From: Brachyspira pilosicoli P43/6/78
GTDB lineage: Bacteria; Spirochaetota; Brachyspiria; Brachyspirales; Brachyspiraceae
DNA length: 64,000 bases
Assembly: GCF_000325665.1 (NCBI RefSeq)
Contig: NC_019908.1
Span: 1,550,001-1,614,000, forward strand
Direction: 5' to 3'
Of this stretch, positions 19,621 through 31,351 are shown piece after piece. Within the stretch, counting starts at the first letter, position 1. Every line of letters starts with the position of its first letter. A program made the translations under genes and the position numbers. Under the pieces are notes generated by a model. It searched no databases, had not been told where the DNA came from, and saw only the letters and a list, made by a program, of their open reading frames with translations.

Positions 19621-19710
19621 TTTGCACTTTTCGCAAAGCGTACCCGTAGGGTAAAAACTTTGACGAAGTCCGCACCGCGAAGGCGGGAAAAAGTTGAAGA
19701 AAATAAAAAC
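19621..19710. repeat. Dispersed intergenic repeat, copy 2
   Basis: The copy aligns with 19355-19450 from TTTGCACTTTTC through CGTACCCGTAGGGTAAAAAC to AAAGTTGAAGAAAATAAAAA. The middle part differs (CACCGCGAAGGCGG against AGAGCGTATCGGCGG). Confidence 0.7.
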
Positions 19711-19744
19711 TTATATAGAAAAATATAGTTGCTTGAGTATAAAT

Positions 19745-19780
19745 AAAAAAGCGATAATACAATCCGTACTATCGCTTTTT
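19745..19780 (-). terminator. Terminator of the rpoBC operon
   Basis: AAAAAGCGATA pairs with TATCGCTTTTT around ATACAATCCGTAC. T runs on both strands make it bidirectional. Its core is nearly the same as the terminator at 19279, so the two derive from one duplicated element. Confidence 0.85.
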
Positions 19781-19803
19781 ATATCATCAATATGATTTTT
19801 TTA

Positions 19804-22800
19804 TCAAACTGTAATTTGCATTACATCTTCTTCTTTAGCTGAAGAATCTATATCATTATCATTACTCATATCACCGATTTCTTTGTTGTAAACATGTAAT
19901 TTATTATAAAGTTTAACACCAGTACCAGCAGGTATAAGATGTCCGATAATAACGTTTTCTTTTAATCCAAGCAACTTATCAACTTTACCTTTAATAGCAG
20001 CATTAGTCAATACTTTAGTAGTCTCTTGGAATGAAGCAGAAGATATAAAGCTTTCAGTATTAAGAGCAGCTTTAGTTAAACCAAGAAGTACAGGCTTACC
20101 GCTTGCAGGAGAACCGCCAGCCTCTTCATAACGTCTGTTTTCTTCTTCAAACTCATACTTATCAACATACTGACCAACAATATATTTAGTATCACCTGGG
20201 TCAATAATCTCAAGTCTTCTAAGCATCTGTCTAATAATTAAAGCGAAGTGCTTGTCGTTAATACCTACACCCTGCTTATTATAAACGCTCTGTATCTCTT
20301 CAAGCAAATAAGTTTGTAAAGCCAAATCACCCTGAGTTTCCAATATATCATGAGGGTTAATTTTACCGTCACATAATTGAGTACCAGTTTTAACATAGTC
20401 CCCATTTCTTACCAACAATTTTTTACCATGAGGAACTAAGTGTTTAGTTTCATCAAACTCGTTTCTAATTTTAACTACTTTTTTACCCTTATGAGAACCG
20501 CCAATTTCAACCTCACCGTCAATACCAGCAATAATAGCAGTATCTTTAGGTTTTTGAGCCTCAAGCAACTCTTGTACACGAGGCAAACCACCTGTAATGT
20601 CATTACTTTTCTGTTGTACACGAGTAGTTTTAGCTATAACCTCACCCACTTCAACTTTTTGGTTATTTTCAACCATAAGCTGAGCACCATTAGGTATATC
20701 AGTTTCAAAAATATCATCACCATCAACAATGAGTATTTTTGGCTGCATACTAGCATCTTTAAACTCTTGAATAATCTTAGTAACGTTACCAGTTTGTTCG
20801 TCTATAGCCTCAACCATAGTTCTACCAGTAATGATGTCTTGATATCTTACTATACCAGCTTTTTCAGATATTATAGGTTCATTATAACCATCGAAGCTAG
20901 CAATTACTGTATTAGCATCAATAAATACATTCTCATTAACTCTATATTCACTACCTACTTTAATAGGTATATTATGCTTAGCACCTGTAATCATTACATA
21001 TTTGTTATCGCTAGTGATTTTCAAAGTACCATTATGTGTAGCTTTTATATCTTCACCATCTTTTGTAGTAGCAATAACGTCCCCTATAAGTACTTTTGCA
21101 TTGTTTTCTTTTAATATATCTTTTATAGAGCTTTTTTCCCATTTGTTAAGTACACGTCTTATTAAAAGCTCACCATTTCTTGCTGTAATTTTAACACCAT
21201 TAGGCTGTACAACATAGTTAGAGAACTGCTCAATATATATAGGGTAATTAAGCTTAACTTCATTTTCTTCAACAGACTGAGTAGCAACACCACCAATGTG
21301 GAATGTTCTCATTGTAAGCTGTGTACCAGGCTGACCAATACTTTGAGCTGCCACAACACCAACAGCCTCACCAATAGAAGCAAGTGTGTTAGTAGATAAG
21401 CTTCTACCATAACATTTCTGACAAACACCCATTCTGCTTTCACAAGTAAGAGGGTGTCTTATTCTTATTTTCTCTATACCAGCCTGCTCTATTCTATCAG
21501 CAATCTCTTCTGTAATTTCAGTATTAGCCTCACATATAAGCTCTTTAGTTTGAGGGTGATAAATATGTTCATTACTGAAGAAACCAACAACTCTCTCTTT
21601 TAATGATTTTTTAATCTCATCATATTCTTTAATAGGTTCAATCTCAATACCTTTAACAGTACCGCAGTCATGTTCTGAAACAACAACCCCAATAGCAACG
21701 TCAACCAATTTTCTAGTAAGATAACCAGCACTAGAAGTTTTTAATGCAGTATCAGCAAGACCTTTTCTAGCACCGTGAGTAGAGATAAAGTACTCTTGTA
21801 CAGTAAGACCCTCTTTGAAGTTTGAAATAATAGGAAGCTCTATAATATCACCATTAGGCTTAGCCATAAGGCCTCTCATACTAGCAAGCTGTCTTATCTG
21901 CTGCTTAGAACCTCTAGCTCCAGACTCTGCCATTATGTATATAGGGTTAAATCCGTCTTGGTCTTGTCTCAAGTTATCCATCATAGCGTCGGTAATTCTA
22001 CCCTCTACAGCAGTCCACAAGTCCTTTACCTTCTGGCTTCTCTCGTCATCAGTAATAATACCGTTCATGTACTGGTCTCTAAGCTGTTCTACCTGTTTAG
22101 TAGCCTCTTCAATTTCATGTTTTTTCATTGGAGGAATAAGTATATCAGATACAGATATTGTAGAACCAAATACAGTAGCACTTTGGTATCCAAGTTCTTT
22201 AATATCATCAAGCATATTAACAGTAATAGCAGTACCATGTTTTAAATATACTTCATGAATAAATTTAGCTAAATCTTTACTTCCGAAATCTCTGTTTTGG
22301 AATCTAAAGTCCTCAGGTATCACCTGATTAAACTTAATTCTTCCAACAGAAGTTTCAACAAATTTCTCTTCTCCGTTTTTATCTTTCATAAGAACTTTAA
22401 TTCTAGCTTCAAGCTCAATCAAATTACTGTCATAAGCAAGTAAAGCATCTTCAGGAGAAGCAAATACTTTATTTTCACCCTTCATACCGCTTCTTAATTT
22501 AGTTAAATAACTAATACCAAGAACTATATCCTGAGTAGGATTAACAATAGGCTCACCGTTAGCAGGGTTTAATATGTTATGAGGAGCAAGCATTAAAGTC
22601 CAAGCTTCAATTTGTGATTCTGCAGAAAGCGGAGTGTGAACTGCCATCTGGTCACCGTCAAAGTCAGCGTTATAAGCGTGACAAACAAGTGGGTGAAGCT
22701 GAATTGCTTTTCCTTCAACAAGTACAGGTTCAAAAGCCTGAATACCAAGTCTGTGAAGTGTCGGAGCACGGTTTAAAAGAACTGGGTGCTCTTTAGCAAT

Positions 22801-24006
22801 CTCTTCTAATACTCCCCAAACTTCTTCTCTGCCCTCTTCTACAAATCTTTTTGCAGATTTTATGTTATGAGCAGAATTAATCTCAACTAATTTTTTCATA
22901 ATGAATGGCTTAAATAATTCTACAGCCATTTTTTTAGGAAGACCGCATTGATGCATTTTAAGTCTAGGACCAGCAACAATAACTGAACGGCCTGAATAGT
23001 CAACACGTTTACCTAAAAGGTTTTGACGGAAACGACCTTGCTTACCTTTTAACATATCTGAAAGTGATTTCAAAGCTCTGTTTCCAGGTCCTTTTACAAC
23101 TTTTTTTCTCTTGCTGTTATCAAATAAAGCATCAACAGCCTCTTGAAGCATTCTTTTTTCGTTTCTTATAATGATATCAGGAGCTCTTAAAACTAATAAT
23201 CTCCTTAAACGAATATTTCTGTTTATAACTCTTCTATAAAGGTCATTCAAATCTGAAGTAGCAAATCTTCCACCATCAAGCTGAACCATAGGTCTTAATT
23301 CTGGCGGAATAACAGGTACTACATCAAGTATCATCCAAGTAGGGTCATTACCTGATGATTTGAAATCTTCAAAAATCTCAAGACGTTTTCTAAGTCTTCT
23401 GTCAGATTTCTCACCCTTTTTAATCATCTCTTCTCTAAGCTTTCTGATTTCTTCGTCCATGTCAAGGTCTTTAAGCATATCACGTATACCTTCAGCACCT
23501 ATACCAATACGAATATTATCACCATATCTATCTAAAGCTTCATTATATTCATCTTCAGTAAGCAAATCACCCTTAGAATAATCACTATCACCCGCATCAA
23601 TAACAACATATCTCTCAAAATAAAGTACGCTTCTTAAATGAGATATATTCATGTTTAGAAGAAGTCCGATTCTAGAAGGAGTGTTTCTATAATACCAAAT
23701 ATGAGCAACAGGAGCAGCTAACTCTATATGACCCATTCTCTCACGTCTTACTTTGAAATGTGTAACTTCAACTCCACACTTATCACAAACAACACCTTTA
23801 TAACGTTTGCTTTTAAACTTACCGCAATAACATTCATATTCTTTAGTAGTTCCAAATATCTTCTCACAAAAAAGCCCATCTCTCTCAGGTCTTAAAGTTC
23901 TGTAGTTGATAGTTTCTGGTTTTTTAACTTCGCCATAACTCCACTCTCTCATAACCTGAGGACTTGCTATACCTATTTTTATTTGGTCAAAGTTTGTAAA
24001 TTGCAT
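19804..24006 (-). CDS. rpoC: DNA-directed RNA polymerase subunit beta'
   Basis: At 1400 residues it is close to the E. coli length of 1407. The N-terminal zinc-binding Cys cluster is visible (ECYCGKF, then CDKCGVEV). The catalytic Mg motif [12 protein letters not shown] is intact at about residues 446-457. The trigger-loop and bridge-helix blocks ([33 protein letters not shown]) are conserved. It follows rpoB by 14 bp and ends at a strong terminator. The last 30 residues are acidic and variable. Confidence 0.98.
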   Translation of the reverse strand: MQFTNFDQIKIGIASPQVMREWSYGEVKKPETINYRTLRPERDGLFCEKIFGTTKEYECYCGKFKSKRYKGVVCDKCGVEVTHFKVRRERMGHIELAAPVAHIWYYRNTPSRIGLLLNMNISHLRSVLYFERYVVIDAGDSDYSKGDLLTEDEYNEALDRYGDNIRIGIGAEGIRDMLKDLDMDEEIRKLREEMIKKGEKSDRRLRKRLEIFEDFKSSGNDPTWMILDVVPVIPPELRPMVQLDGGRFATSDLNDLYRRVINRNIRLRRLLVLRAPDIIIRNEKRMLQEAVDALFDNSKRKKVVKGPGNRALKSLSDMLKGKQGRFRQNLLGKRVDYSGRSVIVAGPRLKMHQCGLPKKMAVELFKPFIMKKLVEINSAHNIKSAKRFVEEGREEVWGVLEEIAKEHPVLLNRAPTLHRLGIQAFEPVLVEGKAIQLHPLVCHAYNADFDGDQMAVHTPLSAESQIEAWTLMLAPHNILNPANGEPIVNPTQDIVLGISYLTKLRSGMKGENKVFASPEDALLAYDSNLIELEARIKVLMKDKNGEEKFVETSVGRIKFNQVIPEDFRFQNRDFGSKDLAKFIHEVYLKHGTAITVNMLDDIKELGYQSATVFGSTISVSDILIPPMKKHEIEEATKQVEQLRDQYMNGIITDDERSQKVKDLWTAVEGRITDAMMDNLRQDQDGFNPIYIMAESGARGSKQQIRQLASMRGLMAKPNGDIIELPIISNFKEGLTVQEYFISTHGARKGLADTALKTSSAGYLTRKLVDVAIGVVVSEHDCGTVKGIEIEPIKEYDEIKKSLKERVVGFFSNEHIYHPQTKELICEANTEITEEIADRIEQAGIEKIRIRHPLTCESRMGVCQKCYGRSLSTNTLASIGEAVGVVAAQSIGQPGTQLTMRTFHIGGVATQSVEENEVKLNYPIYIEQFSNYVVQPNGVKITARNGELLIRRVLNKWEKSSIKDILKENNAKVLIGDVIATTKDGEDIKATHNGTLKITSDNKYVMITGAKHNIPIKVGSEYRVNENVFIDANTVIASFDGYNEPIISEKAGIVRYQDIITGRTMVEAIDEQTGNVTKIIQEFKDASMQPKILIVDGDDIFETDIPNGAQLMVENNQKVEVGEVIAKTTRVQQKSNDITGGLPRVQELLEAQKPKDTAIIAGIDGEVEIGGSHKGKKVVKIRNEFDETKHLVPHGKKLLVRNGDYVKTGTQLCDGKINPHDILETQGDLALQTYLLEEIQSVYNKQGVGINDKHFALIIRQMLRRLEIIDPGDTKYIVGQYVDKYEFEEENRRYEEAGGSPASGKPVLLGLTKAALNTESFISSASFQETTKVLTNAAIKGKVDKLLGLKENVIIGHLIPAGTGVKLYNKLHVYNKEIGDMSNDNDIDSSAKEEDVMQITV

Positions 24007-24020
24007 TAAACTTCTCCTAA

Positions 24021-27000
24021 TTATTTAAAAATCTTAGTTTGTTTTTTAGTTTTTTTCTTTAATTCTTTTTCAGTAGAAGGAAGCTGATTGCCCTCTTCAT
24101 CGTGAATAGTGATATTAAGACCTAAGCCTCTAAGCTCTTGAACCAATACGTTAAAGCTTTCAGGTATACCTGGAGAAGATATAACATCACCTTTAACAAT
24201 AGATTCATATATTCTAGCACGACCTGTCATATCGTCAGATTTGACAGTTAAGAACTCTTGAAGCATATTTGCAGCTCCATAAGCCTCTAATGCCCACACT
24301 TCCATCTCTCCTAAACGCTGACCACCGAATTGTGATTTACCGCCCAAAGGCTGCTGAGTAACAAGTGAGTAAGGACCAGTACTTCTAGCGTGAACCTTAT
24401 CTTCAACCAAGTGGTTAAGTTTAAGCATATACATGTATCCTACTGCTACATCATTTTTGAAAGGCTCTCCTGTTCTGCCGTCAAAGAGTTTTACTTTACC
24501 AGTAGGGTTAAGACCAGCTGATATCATAGCCTCTTTTAACTCATCTTCTTTAGGACCTTCAAATACAGGACAAGCATATTTTAAGCCCATCTTATGACCA
24601 GTCCAACCGAGTAACATCTCAATTACCTGACCAATGTTCATACGAGAAGGTACACCAAGAGGGTTCAAACAAATATCTACAGGAGTACCGTCCTCTAAAT
24701 AAGGCATATCTTCTATAGGCATTATTCTAGCAACAACCCCTTTGTTACCGTGACGACCAGCCATTTTGTCGCCTTCTTGTATTATACGCTTCTTAGCTAA
24801 GAATACTTTTACTACTTCCTCAACACCAGGCTTTAATTCATCGCCATTTTCTCTGCTGTAAACTCTTACATCTATAACAGTACCGTCTTTACCATGAGGA
24901 ACTCTTAAAGAAGTATCTTTTACATCTCTTGACTTCTCACCAAATATTGAATGAAGAAGTCTATATTCTGGAGTAACTTCTGTTTCACCTTTAGGAGTTA
25001 CTTTACCAACTAATATATCTCCAGCTTTTACTTTAGCACCTATTCTTACAATACCTCTCTCATCAAGATTTTTGAATGCAGAATCTGGTACATTTGGTAT
25101 ATCTCTAGTAATATTTTCTTTATCTAATTTTGTCTCACGAGCTTCAACTGAAAACTCTTCTATGTGAATTGAAGTAAATACATCTTCTTGTACTAATCTT
25201 TTGCTTAAAAGAATAGCGTCCTCGAAGTTGTAACCTTCAAAAATCATGAATGCTGCTAAAACGTTTCTTCCAAGTGCCAATTCACCATGGTCTGTAGCAG
25301 GACCGTCAGCTAAAAGCCCGCCAGCTTTAACAGTGTCCCCAACATTAACTACAGGTCTTTGATGATAATTAGTATCTTGGTTAGTTCTTTGATATTTTAT
25401 AAGTTCATAAACATCATAATCATCATCACTATTTTGTTTAGTAGGTTTAATAACTATTTCATCATGAACTACTTTTATAACCTTACCAGCTCTTTTTGCA
25501 TGAACTGCTATTCCTGTGCCAGGCTGACAGATTTTTGCTTCTACTCCAGTACCAACTATAGGTGATTCTGGGAATAAAAGAGGTACACTTTGACGTTGCA
25601 TGTTTGAACCCATCAAAGCTCTGTTAGCGTCGTCATGCTCTAAGAATGGAATAAGTGAGCTTGAAAGTGAAACAATCTGCTGAGGTGAAACGTCCATATA
25701 CTGTACTTGATCTGGTGTAGAATATGGGAATTCACTTCTGTATCTTGTAGAAATAAGATTTTCTTTGAATGTTCCATCTTCATTTAAAGGAGCATTAGCA
25801 TCAGCAATATGATAACGCTCTTCATCATGAGCTGTTAAGTATTCTATCTCATCAGTTACTTTACCATTAACAACTTTTCTATATGGAGTCTCTAAGAATC
25901 CATGTTTATTTATTTTAGCATAAGTAGCAAGTGAAACTATAAGACCAATGTTTGGACCTTCAGGAGTTTCAATAGGACATATTTTACCGTAGTGAGTATG
26001 GTGTACGTCACGAACCTCAAAACCAGCCCTATCTCTTGTAAGACCTCCAGGACCTAAAGCGTTTAATCTTCTTTTGTGTGTAATCTCTGATAATGGATTG
26101 TTTTGGTCCATGAACTGAGATAATTGGCTTGTACCATAAAACTCTTTAATTACTGCTTGTATTACTTTTATGCTTACAAGTGATTGAGGAGTTACAGCTT
26201 CCATGTCTTGCATTTGCATTCTCTCTTTAGCTGCTCTCTCCATTCTTGTAAAGCCTGTTTTTATCTGCATAGCCAATAATTCACCAACGCTTCTTATACG
26301 TCTGTTGCCTAAATGGTCTATATCATCTAATTGCTCTTCATTTATGAAAACTTTTATTAAAAAGCGAATTGTCTCTATTATATCTTTATGTCTTAAAACC
26401 TTATCCTGCTCACTTTCTGGGAAGTTTAATCTCTTGTTTATTTTGTAACGTCCAACATCACCTAAAGCATAAAGTTTAGGGTCAAATACTAAATCATTAC
26501 AAGTTTTTACAACGTTCTCTATTAAAGCAGGTTCGCCCGGTCTTATTACATTATAAATCTTTGTACAAGCTTCTTTCTGATTTTTTGTAGTGTCTTTATC
26601 TAGAGTATTAATTATAGTAACATTGTCTTTTATTGCTTCCATATTTAATACTTCAATTTCATCTATACCGCTCATTAAAAGTCTTTCTGCCAAGTTTTGG
26701 TTAATAAGCTCGCCTGGGTTTAAGATGATTTCTTCTGGGTTTTCTTTATCAAATACTGTTGAATATGAACGTCTTCCTATAAGTGCTGCTTTTTTCTCTT
26801 CATCAGAAAGTTTAGCCAAAGATATTTTATCTATTTCATAGAATAATTTTAAAATTTCTTCATTAGTTGTGATACCAATAGCTCTTAAAAATACTGTAAC
26901 AGGAAGTTTTTTCTTTCTGTCAATTCTTACATACATTATATCTTTTTTGGTATCAAGTTCAAACTCGAGCCAAGTACCCCTATCAGGGATAATCTTAGCT

Positions 27001-27542
27001 ACAAACATAGCATCTCTATCACTGCGGTTAAATACAACACCAGGAGACCTATGAATCTGAGAAACAACAACCCTCTCAGCACCGTTAATAATGAATGTAC
27101 CTCTATCTGTCATAGCAGGTATTTCACCAACAAATATTTCTTGTTCTATTATTCTTTCTGGGTCTCTTACAGTTAATTGTACTTTTATTTTGAATTGATA
27201 AGCATAAGTTTTATCTCTTCTTCTAGCTTCTTTTTCAGATATTTTAGGCTCGCCTATAGAGTAAGAAATAAACTCTATTTGCATTTTTTCATTAGTTGCC
27301 ACTATAGGGAATATAGAAGTTAAAACCTCTTGTAAGCCTTCATTTTTTCTTTTATTTTCAGGAACATCTTTCTGAAGGAAGCTTTCATAAGATTCTTTTT
27401 GTATAGCGAGGAGATCTGGAGGCTCTATCACAGAAGCCGAACGTGAAAAGTTTACACGGCCATTCTCCATTCTGTATTTTTTTGCGAATTCTACTCCGCG
27501 TTCCTTATATACTTTATTATCTATCTGAATGTTATTAGACAT
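24021..27542 (-). CDS. rpoB: DNA-directed RNA polymerase subunit beta
   Basis: The 1173-residue protein matches the compact beta subunit found outside proteobacteria. The rifampicin region reads [20 protein letters not shown], then [17 protein letters not shown]. The Asn (residue 494) replaces the Ser at E. coli position 531; in spirochaetes this change gives natural rifampicin resistance. Other conserved blocks include [32 protein letters not shown] and [12 protein letters not shown]. It is downstream of rplL across a 130 bp gap carrying a long hairpin, and 14 bp upstream of rpoC. Confidence 0.98.
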   Translation of the reverse strand: MSNNIQIDNKVYKERGVEFAKKYRMENGRVNFSRSASVIEPPDLLAIQKESYESFLQKDVPENKRKNEGLQEVLTSIFPIVATNEKMQIEFISYSIGEPKISEKEARRRDKTYAYQFKIKVQLTVRDPERIIEQEIFVGEIPAMTDRGTFIINGAERVVVSQIHRSPGVVFNRSDRDAMFVAKIIPDRGTWLEFELDTKKDIMYVRIDRKKKLPVTVFLRAIGITTNEEILKLFYEIDKISLAKLSDEEKKAALIGRRSYSTVFDKENPEEIILNPGELINQNLAERLLMSGIDEIEVLNMEAIKDNVTIINTLDKDTTKNQKEACTKIYNVIRPGEPALIENVVKTCNDLVFDPKLYALGDVGRYKINKRLNFPESEQDKVLRHKDIIETIRFLIKVFINEEQLDDIDHLGNRRIRSVGELLAMQIKTGFTRMERAAKERMQMQDMEAVTPQSLVSIKVIQAVIKEFYGTSQLSQFMDQNNPLSEITHKRRLNALGPGGLTRDRAGFEVRDVHHTHYGKICPIETPEGPNIGLIVSLATYAKINKHGFLETPYRKVVNGKVTDEIEYLTAHDEERYHIADANAPLNEDGTFKENLISTRYRSEFPYSTPDQVQYMDVSPQQIVSLSSSLIPFLEHDDANRALMGSNMQRQSVPLLFPESPIVGTGVEAKICQPGTGIAVHAKRAGKVIKVVHDEIVIKPTKQNSDDDYDVYELIKYQRTNQDTNYHQRPVVNVGDTVKAGGLLADGPATDHGELALGRNVLAAFMIFEGYNFEDAILLSKRLVQEDVFTSIHIEEFSVEARETKLDKENITRDIPNVPDSAFKNLDERGIVRIGAKVKAGDILVGKVTPKGETEVTPEYRLLHSIFGEKSRDVKDTSLRVPHGKDGTVIDVRVYSRENGDELKPGVEEVVKVFLAKKRIIQEGDKMAGRHGNKGVVARIMPIEDMPYLEDGTPVDICLNPLGVPSRMNIGQVIEMLLGWTGHKMGLKYACPVFEGPKEDELKEAMISAGLNPTGKVKLFDGRTGEPFKNDVAVGYMYMLKLNHLVEDKVHARSTGPYSLVTQQPLGGKSQFGGQRLGEMEVWALEAYGAANMLQEFLTVKSDDMTGRARIYESIVKGDVISSPGIPESFNVLVQELRGLGLNITIHDEEGNQLPSTEKELKKKTKKQTKIFK

Positions 27543-27614
27543 ATTTAAAGATCTCCACTATATTTATAACAGTTATTATATATTATTATTTTTTATTTTC
27601 TTAAGATACGCTAA

Positions 27615-27648
27615 TAAGAAGGGTAGAAATTGTATCATACCCTTCTTA
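27615..27648 (-). promoter_or_regulatory. Hairpin between rplL and rpoB
   Basis: TAAGAAGGGTA (27615-27625) and TACCCTTCTTA (27638-27648) form an 11 bp perfect stem with a 12-base loop. No T run follows on the minus strand. In E. coli the same junction carries an attenuator and an RNase III site, so partial termination or processing is plausible here. Confidence 0.65.
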
Positions 27649-27671
27649 AATATAATCAAATATTAATGATA

Positions 27672-28061
27672 TTATTTAATTTCAACTTTACCACCAGCTG
27701 CTTCTAATTGTTTTTTGATAGCTGCTGCTTCATCTTTAGAAACGCCAGATTTAATTGTTTCGCCGCCTTTTTCTACAGCGTCTTTAGCTTCTTTTAAGCC
27801 TAAACCGCTAACTGCTCTAACTTCTTTAATAAGAGCAATTTTTTGAGCTGCATCAAAACCTGTAAGAATAACATCGAAATCGCTTTTTTCTTCATCAGCT
27901 GCTGCTGCTGCGCCACCTGCTGCTGGAGCTGCTGCTACTGCTGCTACTGGCATAGCTGCTGTTACGTTAAATTTTTCTTTTATAGCTTCTACTAACTCAT
28001 GAAGCTCGATAACTTTCATTTCTTCTATTGCTTGTAATATTTCTTCTTTACTTAAAGCCAT
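27672..28061 (-). CDS. rplL: 50S ribosomal protein L7/L12
   Basis: The 129-residue protein has the N-terminal dimerisation domain, an Ala-rich hinge ([16 protein letters not shown]) and the C-terminal factor-binding domain with [20 protein letters not shown]. It forms the stalk on L10 that recruits translation GTPases. AAGGAG precedes ATG 28061. It lies 57 bp after rplJ. Confidence 0.97.
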   Translation of the reverse strand: MALSKEEILQAIEEMKVIELHELVEAIKEKFNVTAAMPVAAVAAAPAAGGAAAAADEEKSDFDVILTGFDAAQKIALIKEVRAVSGLGLKEAKDAVEKGGETIKSGVSKDEAAAIKKQLEAAGGKVEIK

Positions 28062-28118
28062 TTTTATTCTCCTTAAATGTTTTCTTTAATTTCTTATTTT
28101 TAATTTAATATCAACATA

Positions 28119-28643
28119 TTATGCTGATTTCTTTTTTTCCTCTTCAACGCTGTCAAGCACATAAGCAAGCTCTGATATAACGCTTTGCAAGCTGTTTGCA
28201 AAACTTGATATAGGAGACTCGAGTGCTGTAACAAGATGAGAAAGTAGAACTTCTCTTGGAGGTATATTAGCTACAACCTGTACATTAGCAGGGTCTAATA
28301 AATCCTCTCCCATGTAACCGCCTTTTATTTTGATTTTATCATTCTTTTTAGCGGCTTCACTAATAACCTTAGCAGCTGAAGGCATATCTTCTTTTGCAAA
28401 TACAACTGCTGTTGGGTTAATAAACATCTCATCTTTTACTTCTCTGCCTAAATCTTTCAAAGCAATGTCTACTAATGAGTTTTTGCATATTTTCATTGAA
28501 GAAGAAGTTTTTGCTAATTCGCGTCTTAAATCTGTAAGCTGTGATACTGTTACTCCTCTATAATCGAAGAATACTAAACCAGCACAACTGCCCATACTTT
28601 CTTTAAGAGCTGCAACTGTTTCTATATTTTTCTTATTAGGCAT
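28119..28643 (-). CDS. rplJ: 50S ribosomal protein L10
   Basis: The 174-residue protein starts PNKKNIETVAALKE and has the family block GLVFFDYRGVTVSQLTDLR. A C-terminal helix anchors L7/L12 dimers. It is separated from rplA by about 100 bp, a spacing often used for L10 leader regulation, but I see no clear structure to claim one. Confidence 0.96.
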   Translation of the reverse strand: MPNKKNIETVAALKESMGSCAGLVFFDYRGVTVSQLTDLRRELAKTSSSMKICKNSLVDIALKDLGREVKDEMFINPTAVVFAKEDMPSAAKVISEAAKKNDKIKIKGGYMGEDLLDPANVQVVANIPPREVLLSHLVTALESPISSFANSLQSVISELAYVLDSVEEEKKKSA

Positions 28644-28744
28644 ATATCCACCTTCTTCTATTTATATTAAACAATCTCTATAAAGCTATTCATATAATGG
28701 GATCACAAAATACGACTTCGTTTATAAAAATGTTTATCAGCTAA

Positions 28745-29446
28745 TTATAGTTTTATCTTTTTATAATCTATTTTTATACCAACACCCATTGTTGATGTTA
28801 CACCAACGCTTTTTATATAATCACCTTTTAAGTCTGATGGTTTCTTTCTTAATATCTCATCATAAAAAGCTCTGAAGTTTTCATTTAATTTATTAACGTC
28901 CATAGATGCTTTACCTATAGCCATTCTTACAACACCGAATTTGTCTGCTCTGTATTCCATTCTTCCTGCTTTAAAGCTTTTTACTGCTTGAGCTATATCA
29001 AGTGTAACTGTTCCTGTTTTAGGGTTAGGCATAAGTCCTTTTCTACCAAGAATCTGTCCTAATTTACCTACTTCTTTCATTAAGTCTGGTGTAGATATTG
29101 CAACATCAAAGTCAGTGTATCCGCCTTTAATTTTGCTTATTAAATCTTCAAAACCTACTTCCATAGCACCAGCATTTTTTGCCTCATCTGCTTTCTCACC
29201 TTGAGCAAATACTACTACTCTTTTCTCTTTACCGAAAGCATTAGGGAATGATAATGTATCTCTTATTGTGTGTTTTGGTAAGATATTAAGGTTGATTGTA
29301 ACCTCAATAGTTTCATCAAATTTACAGGTAGCATTTTTCTTAGCTAAATCAATAGCCTCTTCTACAGAATAGAGTGATAATTTCTCTACTGTCTTTCTTA
29401 TAGCGTCGTAACGTTTGCCACCTATTTTCTTTTCTTTTGTTGCCAT
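28745..29446 (-). CDS. rplA: 50S ribosomal protein L1
   Basis: The 233-residue length is typical. The signature [15 protein letters not shown] is present, as are [12 protein letters not shown] and [14 protein letters not shown]1 binds 23S rRNA and in other bacteria represses its own operon. A small hairpin (CCATTTAT / ATAAATGG, 29476-29496) lies in the 73 bp gap after rplK and is a possible but unproven control site. Confidence 0.97.
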   Translation of the reverse strand: MATKEKKIGGKRYDAIRKTVEKLSLYSVEEAIDLAKKNATCKFDETIEVTINLNILPKHTIRDTLSFPNAFGKEKRVVVFAQGEKADEAKNAGAMEVGFEDLISKIKGGYTDFDVAISTPDLMKEVGKLGQILGRKGLMPNPKTGTVTLDIAQAVKSFKAGRMEYRADKFGVVRMAIGKASMDVNKLNENFRAFYDEILRKKPSDLKGDYIKSVGVTSTMGVGIKIDYKKIKL

Positions 29447-29519
29447 CTTTTCTTTCCTTTTTCAAACGCGTACTTCCATTTATTATTTATAAATGGTGTT
29501 GCCTATTTTTAATTAATAA

Positions 29520-29942
29520 TTATTCTACTTTAATACCCATAGCACGAGCTGTACCCGCAACTATTTTCTTTGCTGCTTCTATATCATTAGCTGACATATA
29601 AGCCATTTTCTCTTGAGCTATTTCTTCAAGCTGCTTTTGATTGATTGTTGCAACTTTTGTTTTGTTAGGCTCACCAGAACCTTTTTCAATACCCAATTTC
29701 TTCTTAATTAAAGTAGAAGTTGATGTACCTTTAGTAACAAATGTATAAGTTTTATCTTCATACACTGTTATATAAGTGTTTAATAGCTGACCTTTCATTT
29801 TAGATGTTTTAGCATTAAAATCTTTAACGAAAGCGGCTATTTGTATTTGTTTCTGACCTAATGCAGGTCCAAGTGGTGGAGCAGGAGTTGCCTCTCCGCC
29901 GGGTATTCTAACCTTTACAATACCAACTACTCTTTTAGCCAT
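29520..29942 (-). CDS. rplK: 50S ribosomal protein L11
   Basis: The 140-residue protein shows the N-terminal domain VKVRIPGGEATPAPPLGPAL and the C-terminal rRNA-binding end DIEAAKKIVAGTARAMGIKV. It binds the GTPase-associated region of 23S rRNA. It follows nusG by 18 bp. Confidence 0.97.
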   Translation of the reverse strand: MAKRVVGIVKVRIPGGEATPAPPLGPALGQKQIQIAAFVKDFNAKTSKMKGQLLNTYITVYEDKTYTFVTKGTSTSTLIKKKLGIEKGSGEPNKTKVATINQKQLEEIAQEKMAYMSANDIEAAKKIVAGTARAMGIKVE

Positions 29943-29960
29943 TTTTACTACCTCTTTTTA

Positions 29961-30543
29961 TTATAATTTCTTTACTTTATTAAAGTCTAATTCTGTTGGG
30001 GTACTTCTTCCAAATATCTCTATTTTTACTGTAACCTTACCCTTATCAGCATTAATATTCTCTATTAAGCCATTTAAACCATTGAAAGGTCCGTCTATAA
30101 CTTGTACCTTCTCCCCTATTTCAAATTCCATTCCTATAAGCTCATTAATATCATTTTTGTTTTTAGCTTCTCTGTCTTCAAATATACGAGCAACATCAGC
30201 TTCGCTTAATGGAGTTGGAATTATATTACCTTCTTCTTTAGTTGTAGCATGACTTCCTATAAATCCTGCTACTCCTGGTGTTCTTCTTACCATAGATTGT
30301 GTAGCATCATTCATTACCATCTTAACTAAAACATAACCAGGGTAAAAGAACTCTTCTTTAGTTACTTTTTTACCTATTTTTATTTTTTTGTACAGTCTCA
30401 GAAGGTATATATATGTCTACTACCAAATCAGACATACCATTTTCTTTAATTCTTTTTTCTAAACGTTCACGAACTTTATTTTCATAACCATGCTGAGTGT
30501 GAACTATATACCATCTATAATCTCTAGTCATTTCTTCAGACAT
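29961..30543 (-). CDS. nusG: Transcription termination/antitermination protein NusG (one-base frameshift)
   Basis: Reading from ATG 30543 gives the NusG N terminus (RDYRWYIVHTQHGYENKVRE) as far as SETVQK. The continuation KKVTKEEFFYPGYVLVKMVM and the KOW domain (GEKVQVIDGPFNGLNGLIE) lie in the next frame down to 29961. The break is an A7 run on the coding strand (7 T at about 30384-30390); six A would restore a 193-residue protein. NusG is needed for normal transcription elongation and is normally essential, and both halves are well conserved. I therefore regard the extra A as a likely sequencing error. It lies 3 bp after secE. Confidence 0.93.
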
Positions 30544-30546
30544 ACA

Positions 30547-30867
30547 TCACCTACTATATCTATTTTTTCTAATGTATCGTATAGCGAAATAAACCACAAA
30601 TAATACCACAACAAGAAGTATTAAAACCAAAGCTATTTTTGATGAAGCTATAGAAGATAATATAGAACCATCTAATAAAGCTCTAGTTAGAAATGTTACT
30701 ATATAATCTGCAGCACCCAAAAAAGCAGCAGACAAAATAAGCAAAATCACAACAACAACTGTCTGATTAAGAACCTCTTGACGAGTAGGCCATACACTTC
30801 TCTCAAAAAGCTCTTTTTTTATCTCTTCTAAAGAATTAAATAATTTGTTCTTTTTCTTCTCTGCCAT
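30547..30867 (-). CDS. secE: Preprotein translocase subunit SecE
   Basis: The 106-residue protein has the SecE amphipathic stretch EIKKELFERSVWPTRQEVLN. A membrane span follows (about 35-57), then a second hydrophobic segment (about 75-95), which is unusual compared with the single-span SecE of many Gram-positives. ATG 30867 is chosen because AAGG lies 8 nt upstream; a TTG six bases earlier is too close to it. It lies downstream of tRNA-Trp, the common rpmG-trnW-secE-nusG order. Confidence 0.93.
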   Translation of the reverse strand: MAEKKKNKLFNSLEEIKKELFERSVWPTRQEVLNQTVVVVILLILSAAFLGAADYIVTFLTRALLDGSILSSIASSKIALVLILLVVVLFVVYFAIRYIRKNRYSR

Positions 30868-30908
30868 ATACAATACCTTAAATTTTAATATTAAATTAAG
30901 TAAAAAAT

Positions 30909-30981
30909 CAGGTCAGACAGGAGTCGAACCTGCAACACCCGGTTTTGGAGACCGGTGCTCTACCAATTGAACTACTGACCC
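30909..30981 (-). tRNA. trnW: tRNA-Trp (CCA)
   Basis: The 73-nt gene folds as a cloverleaf on the minus strand. The acceptor GGGTCAG pairs with CTGACCT (one G-U). The anticodon arm CCGGTCTCCAAAACCGG exposes CCA, and the T arm GCAGG-TTCGACT-CCTGT is standard. CCA is not encoded. It lies between rpmG and secE and is probably cut out of that transcript. Confidence 0.96.
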
Positions 30982-30995
30982 AAATATATAAAAAA

Positions 30996-31172
30996 TTATC
31001 TTGAAACTTTCAATTCTCTGTGGATAGTGTGTTTTCTATCATGAGGGCAATATTTTTTTAATTCTAATTTTTCTTGAACATTTTGTTTATTTTTAGTTGT
31101 TATATAATTTTTTCTTTTACATTCTGTGCATTGTAAATGTATTTGCTCGGTTTTTACTTTATTACCTGCCAT
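30996..31172 (-). CDS. rpmG: 50S ribosomal protein L33
   Basis: The 58-residue protein runs from ATG 31172 to TAA 30996. It matches L33: [18 protein letters not shown]-type N-terminal half with a CxxC pair, then [19 protein letters not shown]. Zinc-binding L33 forms have a second CxxC; here it is CPHD, so one ligand is Asp or zinc binding is lost. A ribosome binding site (GGAGATA) precedes the start. It is the first gene after the operon promoter. Confidence 0.95.
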   Translation of the reverse strand: MAGNKVKTEQIHLQCTECKRKNYITTKNKQNVQEKLELKKYCPHDRKHTIHRELKVSR

Positions 31173-31219
31173 TTTTATATCTCCGAAATTTAGACTACTT
31201 ATATTTTAAGTGGTATTCA

Positions 31220-31248
31220 ATTATATAACTAATTTTCTTTTATGTCAA
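31220..31248 (-). promoter_or_regulatory. Promoter of the rpmG-trnW-secE-nusG-rpl-rpo block
   Basis: On the minus strand the -35 TTGACA (31243-31248) and -10 TATAAT (31220-31225) are perfect consensus with a 17 bp spacer. It is placed about 48 bp before rpmG. Confidence 0.9.
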
Positions 31249-31351
31249 TAGATTTTAAAGCAATTTTTTACAATATTAATATATAATAAAAAATATTTAC
31301 ATAATTTTATTTTTACAGTTTTATAATAAAAAAATACCGCATAGAAAACAT

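Noticed and set aside
20440-23581. Plus-strand frames opposite rpoC
   Set aside because: They are antisense shadows of a fully conserved gene, with no ribosome binding sites.
28644-28744. An L10 leader regulatory structure upstream of rplJ
   Set aside because: The spacing is suggestive, but I could not draw a convincing kink-turn or stem by eye.
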